Source: an uncultured Bacteroidales bacterium (GTDB lineage Bacteria > Bacteroidota > Bacteroidia > Bacteroidales > UBA932). Taken from it: a DNA stretch of 64,000 nucleotides. The DNA lies in assembly GCA_900318355.1 (NCBI GenBank), contig ONKE01000041.1, positions 1-64,000 of the forward strand, given 5' to 3'. The position numbers and the translations under genes are program-made. Of the stretch, positions 8,919-18,899 are shown piece after piece. Within the stretch, counting starts at the first letter, position 1; each line of letters starts with the position of its first letter. The notes under the pieces are model-generated. The model searched no databases and was not told where the DNA came from. It was given only the letters and a program-made list of their open reading frames with translations.

Positions 8919-10844
8919 ATGAAAAACAATAAAATCATTCCGGGCATTGTCCTTGCCCTGCTTTGCGTTCTTGGCGCCTGCCAGAAAGAAATCTCCATCG
9001 AGGCGGATGGAAGCGGTGACGGCCTGCCTGCCAGCCGGGAGTTTACCATCGGATTGAATCTGGGCACCAAAACGGCCAACGACGGCCTGGCCACGAACTG
9101 GGTGGCGGGTGACAAACTGAACGTCTTCCATGCCGAGGCCGGTTCCACGGCTTATGTCAATGACGGCGCTTTCGAGATCAAGGATGTCGCGTCCGGTCAG
9201 GCGACCGGTATCCTCTCCGCCGACCTGGAGAGCGGGAAGACCTACGATTGGTATGTCCTCTATCCCTACAACGAGGCGACGGCTTCTCCCGCGGCCGTCA
9301 GCCTGACTGTCCCGACAGAGCAGGTTCAGGCCGCGACGGGCAGCATGGCCCATATCTGTGGCGATCTTGATCCGCTCTTCGGTTCCGTGAAGGGCCAGGA
9401 TGCAGCCGTGATGCCGACCGTGGCGATGAATCACCTGCTTGCCATCGTCAAGATCCGTGCGCGCAACTACAATTATTCCGTACTGAACCTGGAAACGGTT
9501 TCTTTCAGTGCGAAATCCGACAATGGCGGCCCCGATGCCAAACTGGCCGGCTCGTTTACGGTCAATTGCACGGGCGACGAGCCTGTTTATACGGCCGTTT
9601 CTCCGGTCACTCGTCCCTATGTGAGGCTGTCTTCTCCGGCCCCGCTCAATACCAACGACTATGCGTATGCCTATCTTGCAGTGGTCCCGTTCGTGATCAA
9701 CCATGCCGGTGAGTACACCGTGGGAATGAACAACACCACGGGCGGTATTACGATGGCCCTGTATGAGACGCAGGGCGGCCTGGTGCCGTTCCGTGCCGGC
9801 CGGATCAAAGAGGTCCGTCAGGGAACGGTCGAAGAACCCCCGTTCAAGGACGGCATCAATTTCTACATCGGCTGCCTTAAAGACGGCCAGTATGTCCAGG
9901 ATGACTGGAATGCCTGGAGGGTGGACCTTCCGTCGCAGTACCAGCTCGCCGGCGAGTTCAGCTTCAAAGACCTTCTTTATTCCTGCAACATCGGGGATGC
10001 CAGCGTTGTCGGCGCGGCCGACGGCAACGGCGGAAGCAATGTCAATGGAAAGGGATACGATGCCTGCATCGTCAATAACGGTACGCCCAATAATTTCTAT
10101 TGGCGTCGGAATGCGCGTTTCGGACACAATTTCGAAGACACTTGGTTCGCCGGTACAAAAGGAACCGATTACAAGCACGGCCTGCTGATGAATTTTTATG
10201 CCGGTTATCGTGTTGCCGGCGGCGGGAAGCTCATGTGGTTCCGCATGGCTGACCCGCTGAAGGATTTGGTGGTAACTGATCCGAATGACGGCAACATCAA
10301 AGGAGTCAGCTGTCCTTCCTTAATTACAAGTGCAACCGGCTGGGCTTCCGCTCCGAATTATGCCATCGGTGGTCACGAGCCGGGCACTTCAAAGGATATC
10401 GTAGATGATTTCATCGAACAGAATGCCGGCTGGAGCGGGGATGCCAATCCACAGTTCACCGCTGCCTGGAACGCGCTTGACATTAAAGACGCTGCAGGAA
10501 ATACGCTGATCTATGCCAAGGAGGATCATCACCTGGCCCTTTCTGACTTGCTGGCGCCTTACTGCGGCCATTCCAAAGGCTTGTATTGGGCCCAGACCTG
10601 GTACAACTACGAACCGAATTGGCAGGATGGCGGGATGAATGAGCCGGGAGTCGCCGCTGCTGCATCTCGGGGCATCTCCCTGACGGAAGACGGCAAGATC
10701 GTAGCCTCGAATTCCTTCAATCCGTCCGTGGACGGTGGTTACAGAATTACCTCGCGGGTTAGCCTGCAGACGGACTATCATGATTTTACTTTCATCGGGA
10801 GCCGTTGGCTGGTCATGACTACTTATTACGTGGGATTACAATAG
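8919..10844 (+). CDS. Fimbrillin-like surface lipoprotein of the PUL
   Basis: 641 aa. The lipobox LGACQ predicts a lipoprotein. Residues about 35-300 resemble the fimbrillin family: TKTANDGLATNWVAGDKLNVF, then a second beta-rich half with MNHLLAIVKI. Residues about 310-641 form a separate domain with many aromatic residues (HSKGLYWAQTWYNYEPNWQ) that resembles the C-terminal half of the protein at 14445. Its place upstream of SusC suggests a surface glycan-binding protein, but no sugar-binding family can be named. Confidence 0.75.
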   Translation: MKNNKIIPGIVLALLCVLGACQKEISIEADGSGDGLPASREFTIGLNLGTKTANDGLATNWVAGDKLNVFHAEAGSTAYVNDGAFEIKDVASGQATGILSADLESGKTYDWYVLYPYNEATASPAAVSLTVPTEQVQAATGSMAHICGDLDPLFGSVKGQDAAVMPTVAMNHLLAIVKIRARNYNYSVLNLETVSFSAKSDNGGPDAKLAGSFTVNCTGDEPVYTAVSPVTRPYVRLSSPAPLNTNDYAYAYLAVVPFVINHAGEYTVGMNNTTGGITMALYETQGGLVPFRAGRIKEVRQGTVEEPPFKDGINFYIGCLKDGQYVQDDWNAWRVDLPSQYQLAGEFSFKDLLYSCNIGDASVVGAADGNGGSNVNGKGYDACIVNNGTPNNFYWRRNARFGHNFEDTWFAGTKGTDYKHGLLMNFYAGYRVAGGGKLMWFRMADPLKDLVVTDPNDGNIKGVSCPSLITSATGWASAPNYAIGGHEPGTSKDIVDDFIEQNAGWSGDANPQFTAAWNALDIKDAAGNTLIYAKEDHHLALSDLLAPYCGHSKGLYWAQTWYNYEPNWQDGGMNEPGVAAAASRGISLTEDGKIVASNSFNPSVDGGYRITSRVSLQTDYHDFTFIGSRWLVMTTYYVGLQ

Positions 10845-10916
10845 ATTGTTGGCAAATGACGTATCTCCGTCCCGAAGCGGTAGCAGTACCCGTTACACCT
10901 GAAATAACCCTCTGTG

Positions 10917-10949
10917 TTTCTGTGGAGTCGGCCTCCGGCTCCATAGAAA
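10917..10949 (+). promoter_or_regulatory. Strong intergenic hairpin between two PUL genes
   Basis: TTTCTGTGGAG (10917-10927) pairs with CTCCATAGAAA (10939-10949): 11 bp with one G:U and an 11-base loop. No T run follows, so it is not an intrinsic terminator. It ends about 25 bases before the GH99-like start codon and could be an mRNA-stability or processing element. The surrounding gap 10845-10974 holds no ORF. Confidence 0.5.
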
Positions 10950-10974
10950 CCATTCAGCAAGGAGATCTGGAAGA

Positions 10975-13443
10975 ATGAGGCATCAGCATTTTTGTCTGTC
11001 CGGCATTCTCATCGCGCTGACGGTTGCCGGAGCGGGGGCCTGCCGGTCTGAAATCGAAGCCGTCAGTTCTCCGGATATGCCCTCCGGTCCTGTCGGGCGG
11101 GAACTGAGCGTGCAAGCCTCCGTCGAGAACCATGTCGTGAAAGCGGAGATGAGCGCGGAAGGGCTGCAAACGCAGTTTTCTGAAGGCGACCGCATCAGCC
11201 TTTTTCTGGAAATGACGGACGGACAGGTGCAGGAGATACCCTTCTCCGCGACCGGGACGACACCGTCCGGCTGCACCTTTGTCCCGCCGGCGTATCTTCA
11301 CGTAATGGCTGAAGACGGCGCCTCCGTCTATGCGGCATTTCCGTTTCAAGGGACCTCCTACCATGACGGCATGGATATGACTGTCGCGGATTGGGGAGAA
11401 GACGGCCCGCTGACCAAGGCCGAGGCGGACTGGACCGGAACCCGGAAGGTTCATATTGCCCCGGAACAGACGCAAGGGGCCGCCTGCGATTATACCCGTC
11501 TGGCCGACTATCTCATCCTTTCCGCCGAACCGGCAACGGTCCGCGGCGGGGAGGCGAACCTGGTGTTCTCCCCGGTGACAGCCCAGATCAATGTGCAACT
11601 GCGCAACGGGACAGGCACCGTCTTGACAGTGGACCACGTGACCCTTGCGGCGGCTTCCGAGCCGGATGTCGCCATGGCCGGCGAATTCACACTGGACATG
11701 ACGGCCAGCCCGAAGATCGCCAATCCGGCATTCGCCCTTGTTCCCGAGCGCTCCCGTGTCACCAATGCGGTGACGCTTTCGTTCCCTTCGCCCATTACCC
11801 TGGCGGCAGGCGGCGTGGCGGAACTTTATTTCGTCGTGAACGCTTTTTCGGCCTCTTCCCTGACCCTGACAGTGTTCACCGCCGGCGGCCGATACATCAT
11901 CCGGAAGGAGTTCGATGCGGACAAGCGGGCTTTTACGCGGGCGGTCCGCCGCCACCTGGCGTTCTCCGCTACGGCATCGACCTATGCCGCCGATACGGAT
12001 TTCAACGATCCGGAGGTCGCCCGGCATGTCGAAGGCGAGCCGTACGACACCTACCGGGGCCTGGTCATGGCCGGCTATCAGGGTTGGCAGACCTGCGAGA
12101 ACGATGGCAGCCTGGCCGGTGCCCTCACGACGCCGGACAAATGGGGCCACTATGTCTGCACCACCCTTCAGCCGTTCCGGATCGCGCCGGGGGCCCTGGG
12201 CAACGGCTTCAATTTCTGGCCGGACTGCAGTGAGTACGAGAAAACTTATCCGCTGCCCGGTTTCACGTACCCCGACGGAACGCAGGCGGAGGTTTTCAGC
12301 GCCTATGACCGAAGCACCGTGTTCACCCATTATCGCTGGATGAAGGAATACGGCATCGACGGGGCCTTTGCCCAGCGGTTCATGGTCTATGTCAACAAGA
12401 ACTATACTGCGGAGCACGAATTCCACTTGACCAACCTGGATTACCAGATGCAGGCCTCCAACGAGTTTGGCCGTGCCATCTGCGTGATGTACGACCTGGT
12501 CGGAATGGGCGCGGAGGAGCATCTGACCCCGGAATACTTGCTGGCGGATCTGGCGGAACTGGAAGCGAAATACCATTTCAAAGACCGTTCGCAGGGCCAG
12601 AAATACTATCTTTACCACAATGGGAAGCCGCTGGTTGCCCTAGTCAGCTTTGCCCAGGCGGGTATGCCTTATGACATGACGCAGTGCCGCCGTTGCGTGG
12701 AGCTTGTGCAGGAGGCGGGGTACAGCGTGATGATCGGCGTTCCTACCTACTGGCGGACGGGCGGGCCGGACAGCCCGTACACGGACGCGTTGCTGGCGAT
12801 GATTACCGATCTGCATCCGGATGTACTGATGCCGTGGTTTGTCGGCCGTTACGATTTTGATGGTACGACACCGGACACCCGCTACAGCAGCGGACGGATC
12901 ACTTCGTTCGACAATTTCAAGTCCCTGATCACAGATGACGCGCAGTGGTGCCGGGCGCATGGGGTGGATTATGCCCCGAATGTCTGGCCGGGCTTCGATT
13001 GGAGCCATCAGCGGCCGGCCTCCGTCCCGTATGACCGTCATGGCGGGGATTTCATGTGGAAGCAGGCCTATCACGACATCGCCGTCGCCGGGGCGAAAAT
13101 GATTTACGTGGCCATGTTCGACGAGATCGACGAGGGAACGGCGATTTTCAAGACCCTGCGGAAAAGTGACGCGCCGTCCAATGTCCCAAATCCGGATTAT
13201 TATGTTAAATTTGAAGGCGGAACCTATACGATTACGGAGAGCCGGAATATAAACACGCTGGAACAAATACTTGGAACGTGGAACAAGGCGGACAAATGGT
13301 GGAAGTCCTCTTCGGAACTGGTGCCTGCGTTCGGCGGCGTTGAGGATGAATATCGCAGCGACCACTATCTGTGGTTGACCGGACAGATCGGCGCGATGCT
13401 GCGCGGGGATATTCCCGTGACCGCATCCCGCCCTGAAAGATAG
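10975..13443 (+). CDS. Fimbrillin-like/GH99-like fusion lipoprotein
   Basis: 822 aa. The lipobox-like GAGACR is followed by a fimbrillin-like domain (about residues 30-340) and a GH71/99-type catalytic domain (about 345-822) opening with YDTYRGLVMAGYQGWQ. The motif FDEIDEGT gives Glu717 and Glu720, matching the E-x-x-E pair of GH99 endo-alpha-mannosidases. It would cleave inside alpha-mannosides if the GH99 analogy holds; the family label may instead be a neighbouring unclassified clade. Its catalytic domain is a close duplicate of the protein at 24845, which lacks the fimbrillin-like part. AAGGAG lies 12 bases before the ATG. Confidence 0.75.
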   Translation: MRHQHFCLSGILIALTVAGAGACRSEIEAVSSPDMPSGPVGRELSVQASVENHVVKAEMSAEGLQTQFSEGDRISLFLEMTDGQVQEIPFSATGTTPSGCTFVPPAYLHVMAEDGASVYAAFPFQGTSYHDGMDMTVADWGEDGPLTKAEADWTGTRKVHIAPEQTQGAACDYTRLADYLILSAEPATVRGGEANLVFSPVTAQINVQLRNGTGTVLTVDHVTLAAASEPDVAMAGEFTLDMTASPKIANPAFALVPERSRVTNAVTLSFPSPITLAAGGVAELYFVVNAFSASSLTLTVFTAGGRYIIRKEFDADKRAFTRAVRRHLAFSATASTYAADTDFNDPEVARHVEGEPYDTYRGLVMAGYQGWQTCENDGSLAGALTTPDKWGHYVCTTLQPFRIAPGALGNGFNFWPDCSEYEKTYPLPGFTYPDGTQAEVFSAYDRSTVFTHYRWMKEYGIDGAFAQRFMVYVNKNYTAEHEFHLTNLDYQMQASNEFGRAICVMYDLVGMGAEEHLTPEYLLADLAELEAKYHFKDRSQGQKYYLYHNGKPLVALVSFAQAGMPYDMTQCRRCVELVQEAGYSVMIGVPTYWRTGGPDSPYTDALLAMITDLHPDVLMPWFVGRYDFDGTTPDTRYSSGRITSFDNFKSLITDDAQWCRAHGVDYAPNVWPGFDWSHQRPASVPYDRHGGDFMWKQAYHDIAVAGAKMIYVAMFDEIDEGTAIFKTLRKSDAPSNVPNPDYYVKFEGGTYTITESRNINTLEQILGTWNKADKWWKSSSELVPAFGGVEDEYRSDHYLWLTGQIGAMLRGDIPVTASRPER

Positions 13444-13450
13444 ACGGGAT

Positions 13451-14422
13451 ATGAACAGATTGAAAACAATGGTTTTGGGCCTGGTGCCCATGTTGATGCT
13501 GGCTTCCTGCGGTGGCTATGACGATACTCCCATCAAGCAGGATCTCGCATCGCTGGAAGAACGTATCACTGCGCTGGAAACGGTGCGGTCGGATATTGAC
13601 GGCATAAAATCGGTGGTGAGCAACGTCCAGAAGGGCTTTTTAGTAACCGACGTCTCGGACACTGCAGAAGGATGGCTGATTACTTTTACCAGCGGTGAAA
13701 CCGTTTTGCTCCGGCACGGCCGGAACGGAAACACCCCGGTCGTCGCTGTCCGTAAAGACACCGACGGCATCTTCTACTGGACCATCGATGGAGATTGGCT
13801 GCTGGATGACAGCGGAGCCAAGGTTTCCGTAACCGGCAAAGACGGAGCCACCGGCGGGATTGGCCGCGAAGGAGTCACCCCGCAACTGGACATCCGGGAC
13901 GGCTGGTGGGTCGTTTCCCTCGATGGCGGAGCTACATGGAAGCAAATCTTCCAACTGCCCGTCGGCGGTGCTTCGGAGGGGGAGACGGAAGCGGTGTCGG
14001 TGCGCACCGATGATGCATTTTGTTACATCACGGTCGGGGATGACGAGCCCATCGTCATTCCGCTGATGCTGGAAACCGTCCGGTTGCAACTGCTCCTGGA
14101 CGAATCCTCGATCACACAGATATCTCCGGGTAAGACGTTGACGGTTCCCTATACGCTCGTTGCCGCCGAAGGCGTAAAAGTATCGGTGGAAACCATGGAA
14201 TCCGGCGGCCTTGTAACGAAGCTGACCCCGGCCGGTCCGCTCGCCGGTACCCTGTCCATCACCGCTCCGGAAGGCTTCACGTCCGGAAAGGTCCTGGTGA
14301 CCGCGACGGCCGACAACGGCGAATCCGTCACGGTCGTCCTACGGATTACCTATGTCCCTGTCTCCGGGGAGGCCGCTGTTGAAATCCTCCCCTGGACGGA
14401 AGATGATATGATGTCCATCTGA
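13451..14422 (+). CDS. DUF4988-type surface lipoprotein
   Basis: 323 aa. The lipobox MLASCG is followed by DDTPIKQDLASLEERITALE, a short coiled coil typical of DUF4988. A collagen-like/Gly-rich connector GKDGATGGIGREGVTPQL and DGWWVVSLDGGATWKQ follow, as in many Bacteroidales PUL lipoproteins. The C-terminal 100 residues look like a beta-sandwich. It begins 7 bases after the GH99-like gene, so it is co-transcribed. A role as a surface spacer or glycan-binding protein is likely by context only. Confidence 0.75.
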   Translation: MNRLKTMVLGLVPMLMLASCGGYDDTPIKQDLASLEERITALETVRSDIDGIKSVVSNVQKGFLVTDVSDTAEGWLITFTSGETVLLRHGRNGNTPVVAVRKDTDGIFYWTIDGDWLLDDSGAKVSVTGKDGATGGIGREGVTPQLDIRDGWWVVSLDGGATWKQIFQLPVGGASEGETEAVSVRTDDAFCYITVGDDEPIVIPLMLETVRLQLLLDESSITQISPGKTLTVPYTLVAAEGVKVSVETMESGGLVTKLTPAGPLAGTLSITAPEGFTSGKVLVTATADNGESVTVVLRITYVPVSGEAAVEILPWTEDDMMSI

Positions 14423-14444
14423 ACATAGAAAAAGCAATAAAGAT

Positions 14445-16412
14445 ATGAAGAAAATTGTATGTTTGACGTGGGGCTTGACCCTGGCCGTGTTGTTGCTGTC
14501 GGTATCCTGCAAGCCGGAGCCGAAGCAGGAATCTGAAGGAACCGATCCGCAGGGGGCGACGATTTCCGGCGACTATTCAGTGACCATCGATGCGCCACAG
14601 GAGCTGCCCTCCGGCGACAAGGTTTCGGTGTTCTATGCCAAAGCCGGTACGACGGGATTCAGCACCAATGATGCCTACACCATGCCGGCCGTTGGCGTGC
14701 GGGCTGCGGGAGTCCTTTCGACGCCTCTTCTCGAAGAGACCCGGTACGACTGGTATGCCATCTGGCCCTATGACGAGACCTACGAAAGTCCGGATTATCT
14801 CCCCTTGACGATTGGAAACCAGACGCAGAACGGCAAGGACAGCCAGGCTCACCTGAAGCATTTGCTGGCAGGAGCACGTCTTGGCGTGGCAGCCGCCACC
14901 ATGGGTCCGCGTATCAGCATGACCGAGGTTACGGCCGTGCTGGCCATCCGGGTCTTCAATACGGGTAAAAACGCATTTGACGTATCCTCGATCAAGGTCA
15001 AGGCCGATGCGCCCATTGCCGGCAATGGTGCCGTCGACCTGACGGGCGGCACGCCTGTTTTCGCCGCGACGACTTCTTCCGACGAAATTACCCTCTCGGT
15101 TACAGACGGCTCCCTGGAGCGGAGCGCTTCTGCCAAGTACTATCTCAATGTCATTCCGTCGGCCGCGAAGAATCTGACCATCACTATTGGCGACGTCTCT
15201 GCGGAGGTTCCGTGCGAGGGGCTTCTGCCCGGCGCTACCGTGGAGGTCGACTTTTCGACTGCGGAGATCCCGCATTTCATCCCCGGCATCGAGGCTGAAC
15301 TGGACGGCTCCGACTACTGGCATGCCCAGCTGGCGGCCCCGTACACCCTCAGCGGTGAGTTCGATCTGACCGACCTCTTCTCACGGCTGCCTTCCGGGAA
15401 CATCACCTTCGAACTGGGCTCCATGGTCCGCCAGAACGCCGAGGTCCGCGAACGCTTCGAAGAAATCTCCGGCTACCTGACCGAAGGAAAGCATTGGAAT
15501 CCGACGGCCCCGCTGCGTTCCACTTTCAGCCAGGACCCGGATCGGAGCGGTATTCTCTTCGTGATGAAGCAGAACGGTACGGCGCTCTTCAATATCTTCC
15601 TTTCCTGCGTGGACCCGATCGCCGGCAAGACCTGGAAGATCGGCGACAAGGATCACCTGTCCATCCCGGAGATTTTCGAGGATAACTATACGGCCTGGGG
15701 TGACCAGTTCAGTTGTCCGGAGATGGAATACTGGCAGACGATGAACAACTGGGAATCGACGATGCTTCGTGCCGGGGCCCATGAGATCATCCATCTGGGC
15801 GAACTCTACGCCGACTATTCTCCAGTCCAGGATGCCGGTAATGCCGATGTTGTTCCGACGACGCCCATCCGCTATATTTACCAGGCTGATACTCAGTGGA
15901 AGGCCATGCTGACCTGGATTTCCCGTTTTGCCGATTTCTCGTTCAAGGGAACGGACGGAGCGGAAATCTTCAAGTTCAATGGCCGGGACCTGGAACTGAC
16001 CGAATACGGAAAGGCCCTTTGCCACAACTCGGCCGGTCTGTATTGGATTCCGGGCTGGACCTGCATGTATTCTTCCTGTCGCTGGAATCTGTACCCGATT
16101 CAGGAGGAGCGGGAAGCGCTTGCCAACAAGGAGCAGCCCAACGGGACATACTATGCCAACCTGCGGGGAGAATCCCTCAACATCAACTACTACGACCATC
16201 AGGCGGCGGATCTGCGTGCCGAGCGGGGGATATACATCGAAGACGGCATTCTCAAGACCGATGAAAACTATACCGGGATCGGCTTCTTCCTGGAGCCCCG
16301 CATCTGCTTCGAGTATGACTATGGCACGACGACTTACTTCGTAGGTCCCCGTTATCTGGGCCGGATCTATTTCAACCGCTATTTCGCTCCTGTCGAAGCC
16401 AGCGATAAGTAA
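14445..16412 (+). CDS. Fimbrillin-like surface lipoprotein, paralogue of 8919
   Basis: 655 aa. The lipobox LLSVSCK is followed by a fimbrillin-like half (SGDKVSVFYAKAGTTGF, YDWYAIWPYDE) and a C-terminal domain that matches the protein at 8919 in layout. Both have a LSGEF start, a GLYW/TW aromatic cluster and a RGI..EDG segment near the end. The stop TAA shares its last A with the ATG of the next gene, indicating coupling to the regulator. Probably a surface glycan-binding protein; the ligand is unknown. Confidence 0.72.
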   Translation: MKKIVCLTWGLTLAVLLLSVSCKPEPKQESEGTDPQGATISGDYSVTIDAPQELPSGDKVSVFYAKAGTTGFSTNDAYTMPAVGVRAAGVLSTPLLEETRYDWYAIWPYDETYESPDYLPLTIGNQTQNGKDSQAHLKHLLAGARLGVAAATMGPRISMTEVTAVLAIRVFNTGKNAFDVSSIKVKADAPIAGNGAVDLTGGTPVFAATTSSDEITLSVTDGSLERSASAKYYLNVIPSAAKNLTITIGDVSAEVPCEGLLPGATVEVDFSTAEIPHFIPGIEAELDGSDYWHAQLAAPYTLSGEFDLTDLFSRLPSGNITFELGSMVRQNAEVRERFEEISGYLTEGKHWNPTAPLRSTFSQDPDRSGILFVMKQNGTALFNIFLSCVDPIAGKTWKIGDKDHLSIPEIFEDNYTAWGDQFSCPEMEYWQTMNNWESTMLRAGAHEIIHLGELYADYSPVQDAGNADVVPTTPIRYIYQADTQWKAMLTWISRFADFSFKGTDGAEIFKFNGRDLELTEYGKALCHNSAGLYWIPGWTCMYSSCRWNLYPIQEEREALANKEQPNGTYYANLRGESLNINYYDHQAADLRAERGIYIEDGILKTDENYTGIGFFLEPRICFEYDYGTTTYFVGPRYLGRIYFNRYFAPVEASDK

Positions 16413-18898
16413 TGGGCCTGCCGAAGACATTCAGAAGATTCTTTTCCGCCTTCGCCGTTCTGGTGATGGCGGAGATGGCCGTTGCCGCCGAAGGGGTGGA
16501 TTACGGACTGCGGTTCCGTTCCAATGCCTATGCCGAGGGCGCTAAATCCTATCTGTTGCTGGCCGAAGGGAAGGCCATACCTACACGCGGCAGTGTGCTG
16601 ACCCTCTCGTTCGACATGCGCAACCAGCGGACGATGCAGTTCGGCAGCGTCCTGCGGATGGCCGGCAAGTCAGGCACCTGTCTGGATTTGATATACTACG
16701 TCAACGACCAGAGCCAATTCACCCTTGCCGCAACTTGCTGTGAACAGGTGGTGGAGTTCCCGGCGACATTGGTGACCGGCAACGACTGGAATCCGGTCCG
16801 GATCGACCTTGACCCGGCCGCCTGCAGGATCACTGTAACGTTTGCCCGGGAGGTACGTGTCTTCGAAGACCCGCTCCTCGGCAAGATGGATGCCGTACGG
16901 ATGGTATTCGGCGATTTCGAGTGGCTGGGCGCCGGACCGAAGGAAGTGGCCGGCGTGGATGTCCGGAACATCGTTGTGTCCCGTGCCGGTAAACCGGTTC
17001 ACAGCTGGCCCTTGCTGGCCCATGGCGACGGCTTCTGTCTGGACGAGTGTGGCCACCTGCCTGCCATTGCTTCCTGCTGTGACTGGCTGGCGGATGCCTA
17101 TACGCATTGGCGGGAAATCGCCGTTTTGAACGTCCCTACCTTCTATGGGATGGATATGAGCGGGAGAAAGCTGTACTGCGCCACGCAGGAAGCGGTCGAT
17201 ATCTACGATGTCATCAAACAGCAATGGCAGCATATCCCGGTCAGCGGCGGGTATCCCGCCCTTGGCGGGGATATGCACATCAAGTGCTGGCAGGACCGGG
17301 TGTATTCCTACAATGTGGACCGACTGTCATGGACCGTCTTCGACGAACGGACCGGGCTTTGGAGCGGTACGGAACCGTTTGATGGGGACTATGTCCATTA
17401 TTCCAGCACCGCTTGTGTGGATACGCTCCACGGGCGTATCTGTTCCTTCGGCGGTTACGGCCTCTACCGGTTCGCAGACGATTTTTCGGTTATCCCGCTG
17501 GACGGCAGTCCGGCGCGGCAGGAACATCTGCCCGCCCTTTCTTACCGTTTCCAGCCGGCCAGCGCCTTTGTCGACGGAGCCTGTTATATCTATGGCGGAT
17601 ACGGTTCGCTTAACGGACGGCAAGGTTTCGCGGTCAAGTACTACAACGACTTGCAGCGTGTTGATCCGGATACCTTCGAGGTGACCACGCTTTGGTCGTT
17701 GCCGCAAACCGATGAAGGCAACCTTCATAGTGAAAACATCGTTTGGGATCCGGATGCGCAGTGCTTTTATTCGGTCGTCGCCAACACATCCTTCTGCCTG
17801 GAACGTATCCGGACGGACCAGCCTGGGGCTACAGTCCTTTCCACTCGCTGTCCACCCTCGGAAGGTGGGATTGTCTATCGCAACAACCTGTTTTACTGCC
17901 CGGAAGACGAGGGCCTGTATCTGACCTCGGTCCGGGGAGGAATGGGGGAACCGTACAGTCTGACGCTGCTGCGGATGAGCTGGCCTCCGATGGCCGAGTC
18001 GGACCTGTTGCAGGAACGTCCGGCCTCCCTTTCTGCGGGAGTGTGGGTTCCGTCGGTTCTGCTCGTTTTCCTGCTGCTGGCTGGCGCCGCTTATCTGCTG
18101 ACGCGTCGGCGTATGAAACGCGCCGAGGTCTCCTGGCAAGGAGGCGAGACGGCCGAACTGCTTCATCCGGCATACGATTTCTCCCGCTCTTCCGTTTCCT
18201 TCCTCGGAGGATTCCGGGTGTATGCCGGCGATGGAAAAGACGTTTCGGCATCGTTTACGCCGTCCCTTCGCGCCCTGTTCGTCCTGCTGGTCCTTTCGAC
18301 GCCCAAGGGGGGCATCACCAGCGCCCGCATGGAGCGGATTATCTGGCCCTACAAACCGGAAGCGACAGCTGCCAACAACCGCAATGTGTATATCAGTCGT
18401 CTGCGCGGCCTGCTGGAAGGATTGGGCGACATCCGGATTATCTGCAAAAACAAGATATGGACGGTCGAAATCGGGGAAGGCGTGGTGTGCGACTATCTGG
18501 AAGTCATGCGGCTGCATGACCTGCCCGGCAGTCCTGGCAACATCGGACGGCTGACCGAACTGCTCCTGCGGGGGGTACTCCTGCCGGATATGGATCAGCC
18601 TTGGGTGGAAGCGTATAAGAGGGATTTTTCCGCCATGACCGTGGAATTTCTTAGTTTCAAACTCCGACGCAAAGACCTCTCGCCGGAGACGACCCTCCGT
18701 ATGGCGGACCTCCTGCTTCAGTACGACTATCTCAACGAAGATGCCATGCGGGCCAAGTGCCGCATCCTCTACCAGGAAGGCAAGACCGGACTGGCCAAGA
18801 GCGCCTATGACAACTTCTGTTCGGACTACCAGGAAGGGGTGGGGGTCGCCTATCCCGTCCCGCTGGGTAAAATCATCGAAACAAACAGACAAGCATAG
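16412..18898 (+). CDS. Transmembrane regulator: LamG-like/Kelch sensor with winged-helix domain
   Basis: 828 aa in one chain. There is a signal sequence (about residues 1-26), a concanavalin-like domain (about 28-200), and Kelch-type propeller repeats (about 230-530, for example CSFGGYGLYRF and CYIYGGYGSLNG). A membrane segment (about 544-564) and a basic stop-transfer TRRRMKR follow. A cytoplasmic winged-helix domain (about 596-685, FLGGFRVYAGDGKDV and ARMERIIWPYKPEATAANNRN) resembles the DNA-binding part of SARP/OmpR-type regulators, followed by a helical tail like a bacterial transcriptional activation domain. It should sense a periplasmic ligand and act on DNA without a phosphorelay. It is coupled to both neighbours and followed one base later by susC. 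Confidence 0.75.
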   Translation: MGLPKTFRRFFSAFAVLVMAEMAVAAEGVDYGLRFRSNAYAEGAKSYLLLAEGKAIPTRGSVLTLSFDMRNQRTMQFGSVLRMAGKSGTCLDLIYYVNDQSQFTLAATCCEQVVEFPATLVTGNDWNPVRIDLDPAACRITVTFAREVRVFEDPLLGKMDAVRMVFGDFEWLGAGPKEVAGVDVRNIVVSRAGKPVHSWPLLAHGDGFCLDECGHLPAIASCCDWLADAYTHWREIAVLNVPTFYGMDMSGRKLYCATQEAVDIYDVIKQQWQHIPVSGGYPALGGDMHIKCWQDRVYSYNVDRLSWTVFDERTGLWSGTEPFDGDYVHYSSTACVDTLHGRICSFGGYGLYRFADDFSVIPLDGSPARQEHLPALSYRFQPASAFVDGACYIYGGYGSLNGRQGFAVKYYNDLQRVDPDTFEVTTLWSLPQTDEGNLHSENIVWDPDAQCFYSVVANTSFCLERIRTDQPGATVLSTRCPPSEGGIVYRNNLFYCPEDEGLYLTSVRGGMGEPYSLTLLRMSWPPMAESDLLQERPASLSAGVWVPSVLLVFLLLAGAAYLLTRRRMKRAEVSWQGGETAELLHPAYDFSRSSVSFLGGFRVYAGDGKDVSASFTPSLRALFVLLVLSTPKGGITSARMERIIWPYKPEATAANNRNVYISRLRGLLEGLGDIRIICKNKIWTVEIGEGVVCDYLEVMRLHDLPGSPGNIGRLTELLLRGVLLPDMDQPWVEAYKRDFSAMTVEFLSFKLRRKDLSPETTLRMADLLLQYDYLNEDAMRAKCRILYQEGKTGLAKSAYDNFCSDYQEGVGVAYPVPLGKIIETNRQA

Positions 18899-18899
18899 C

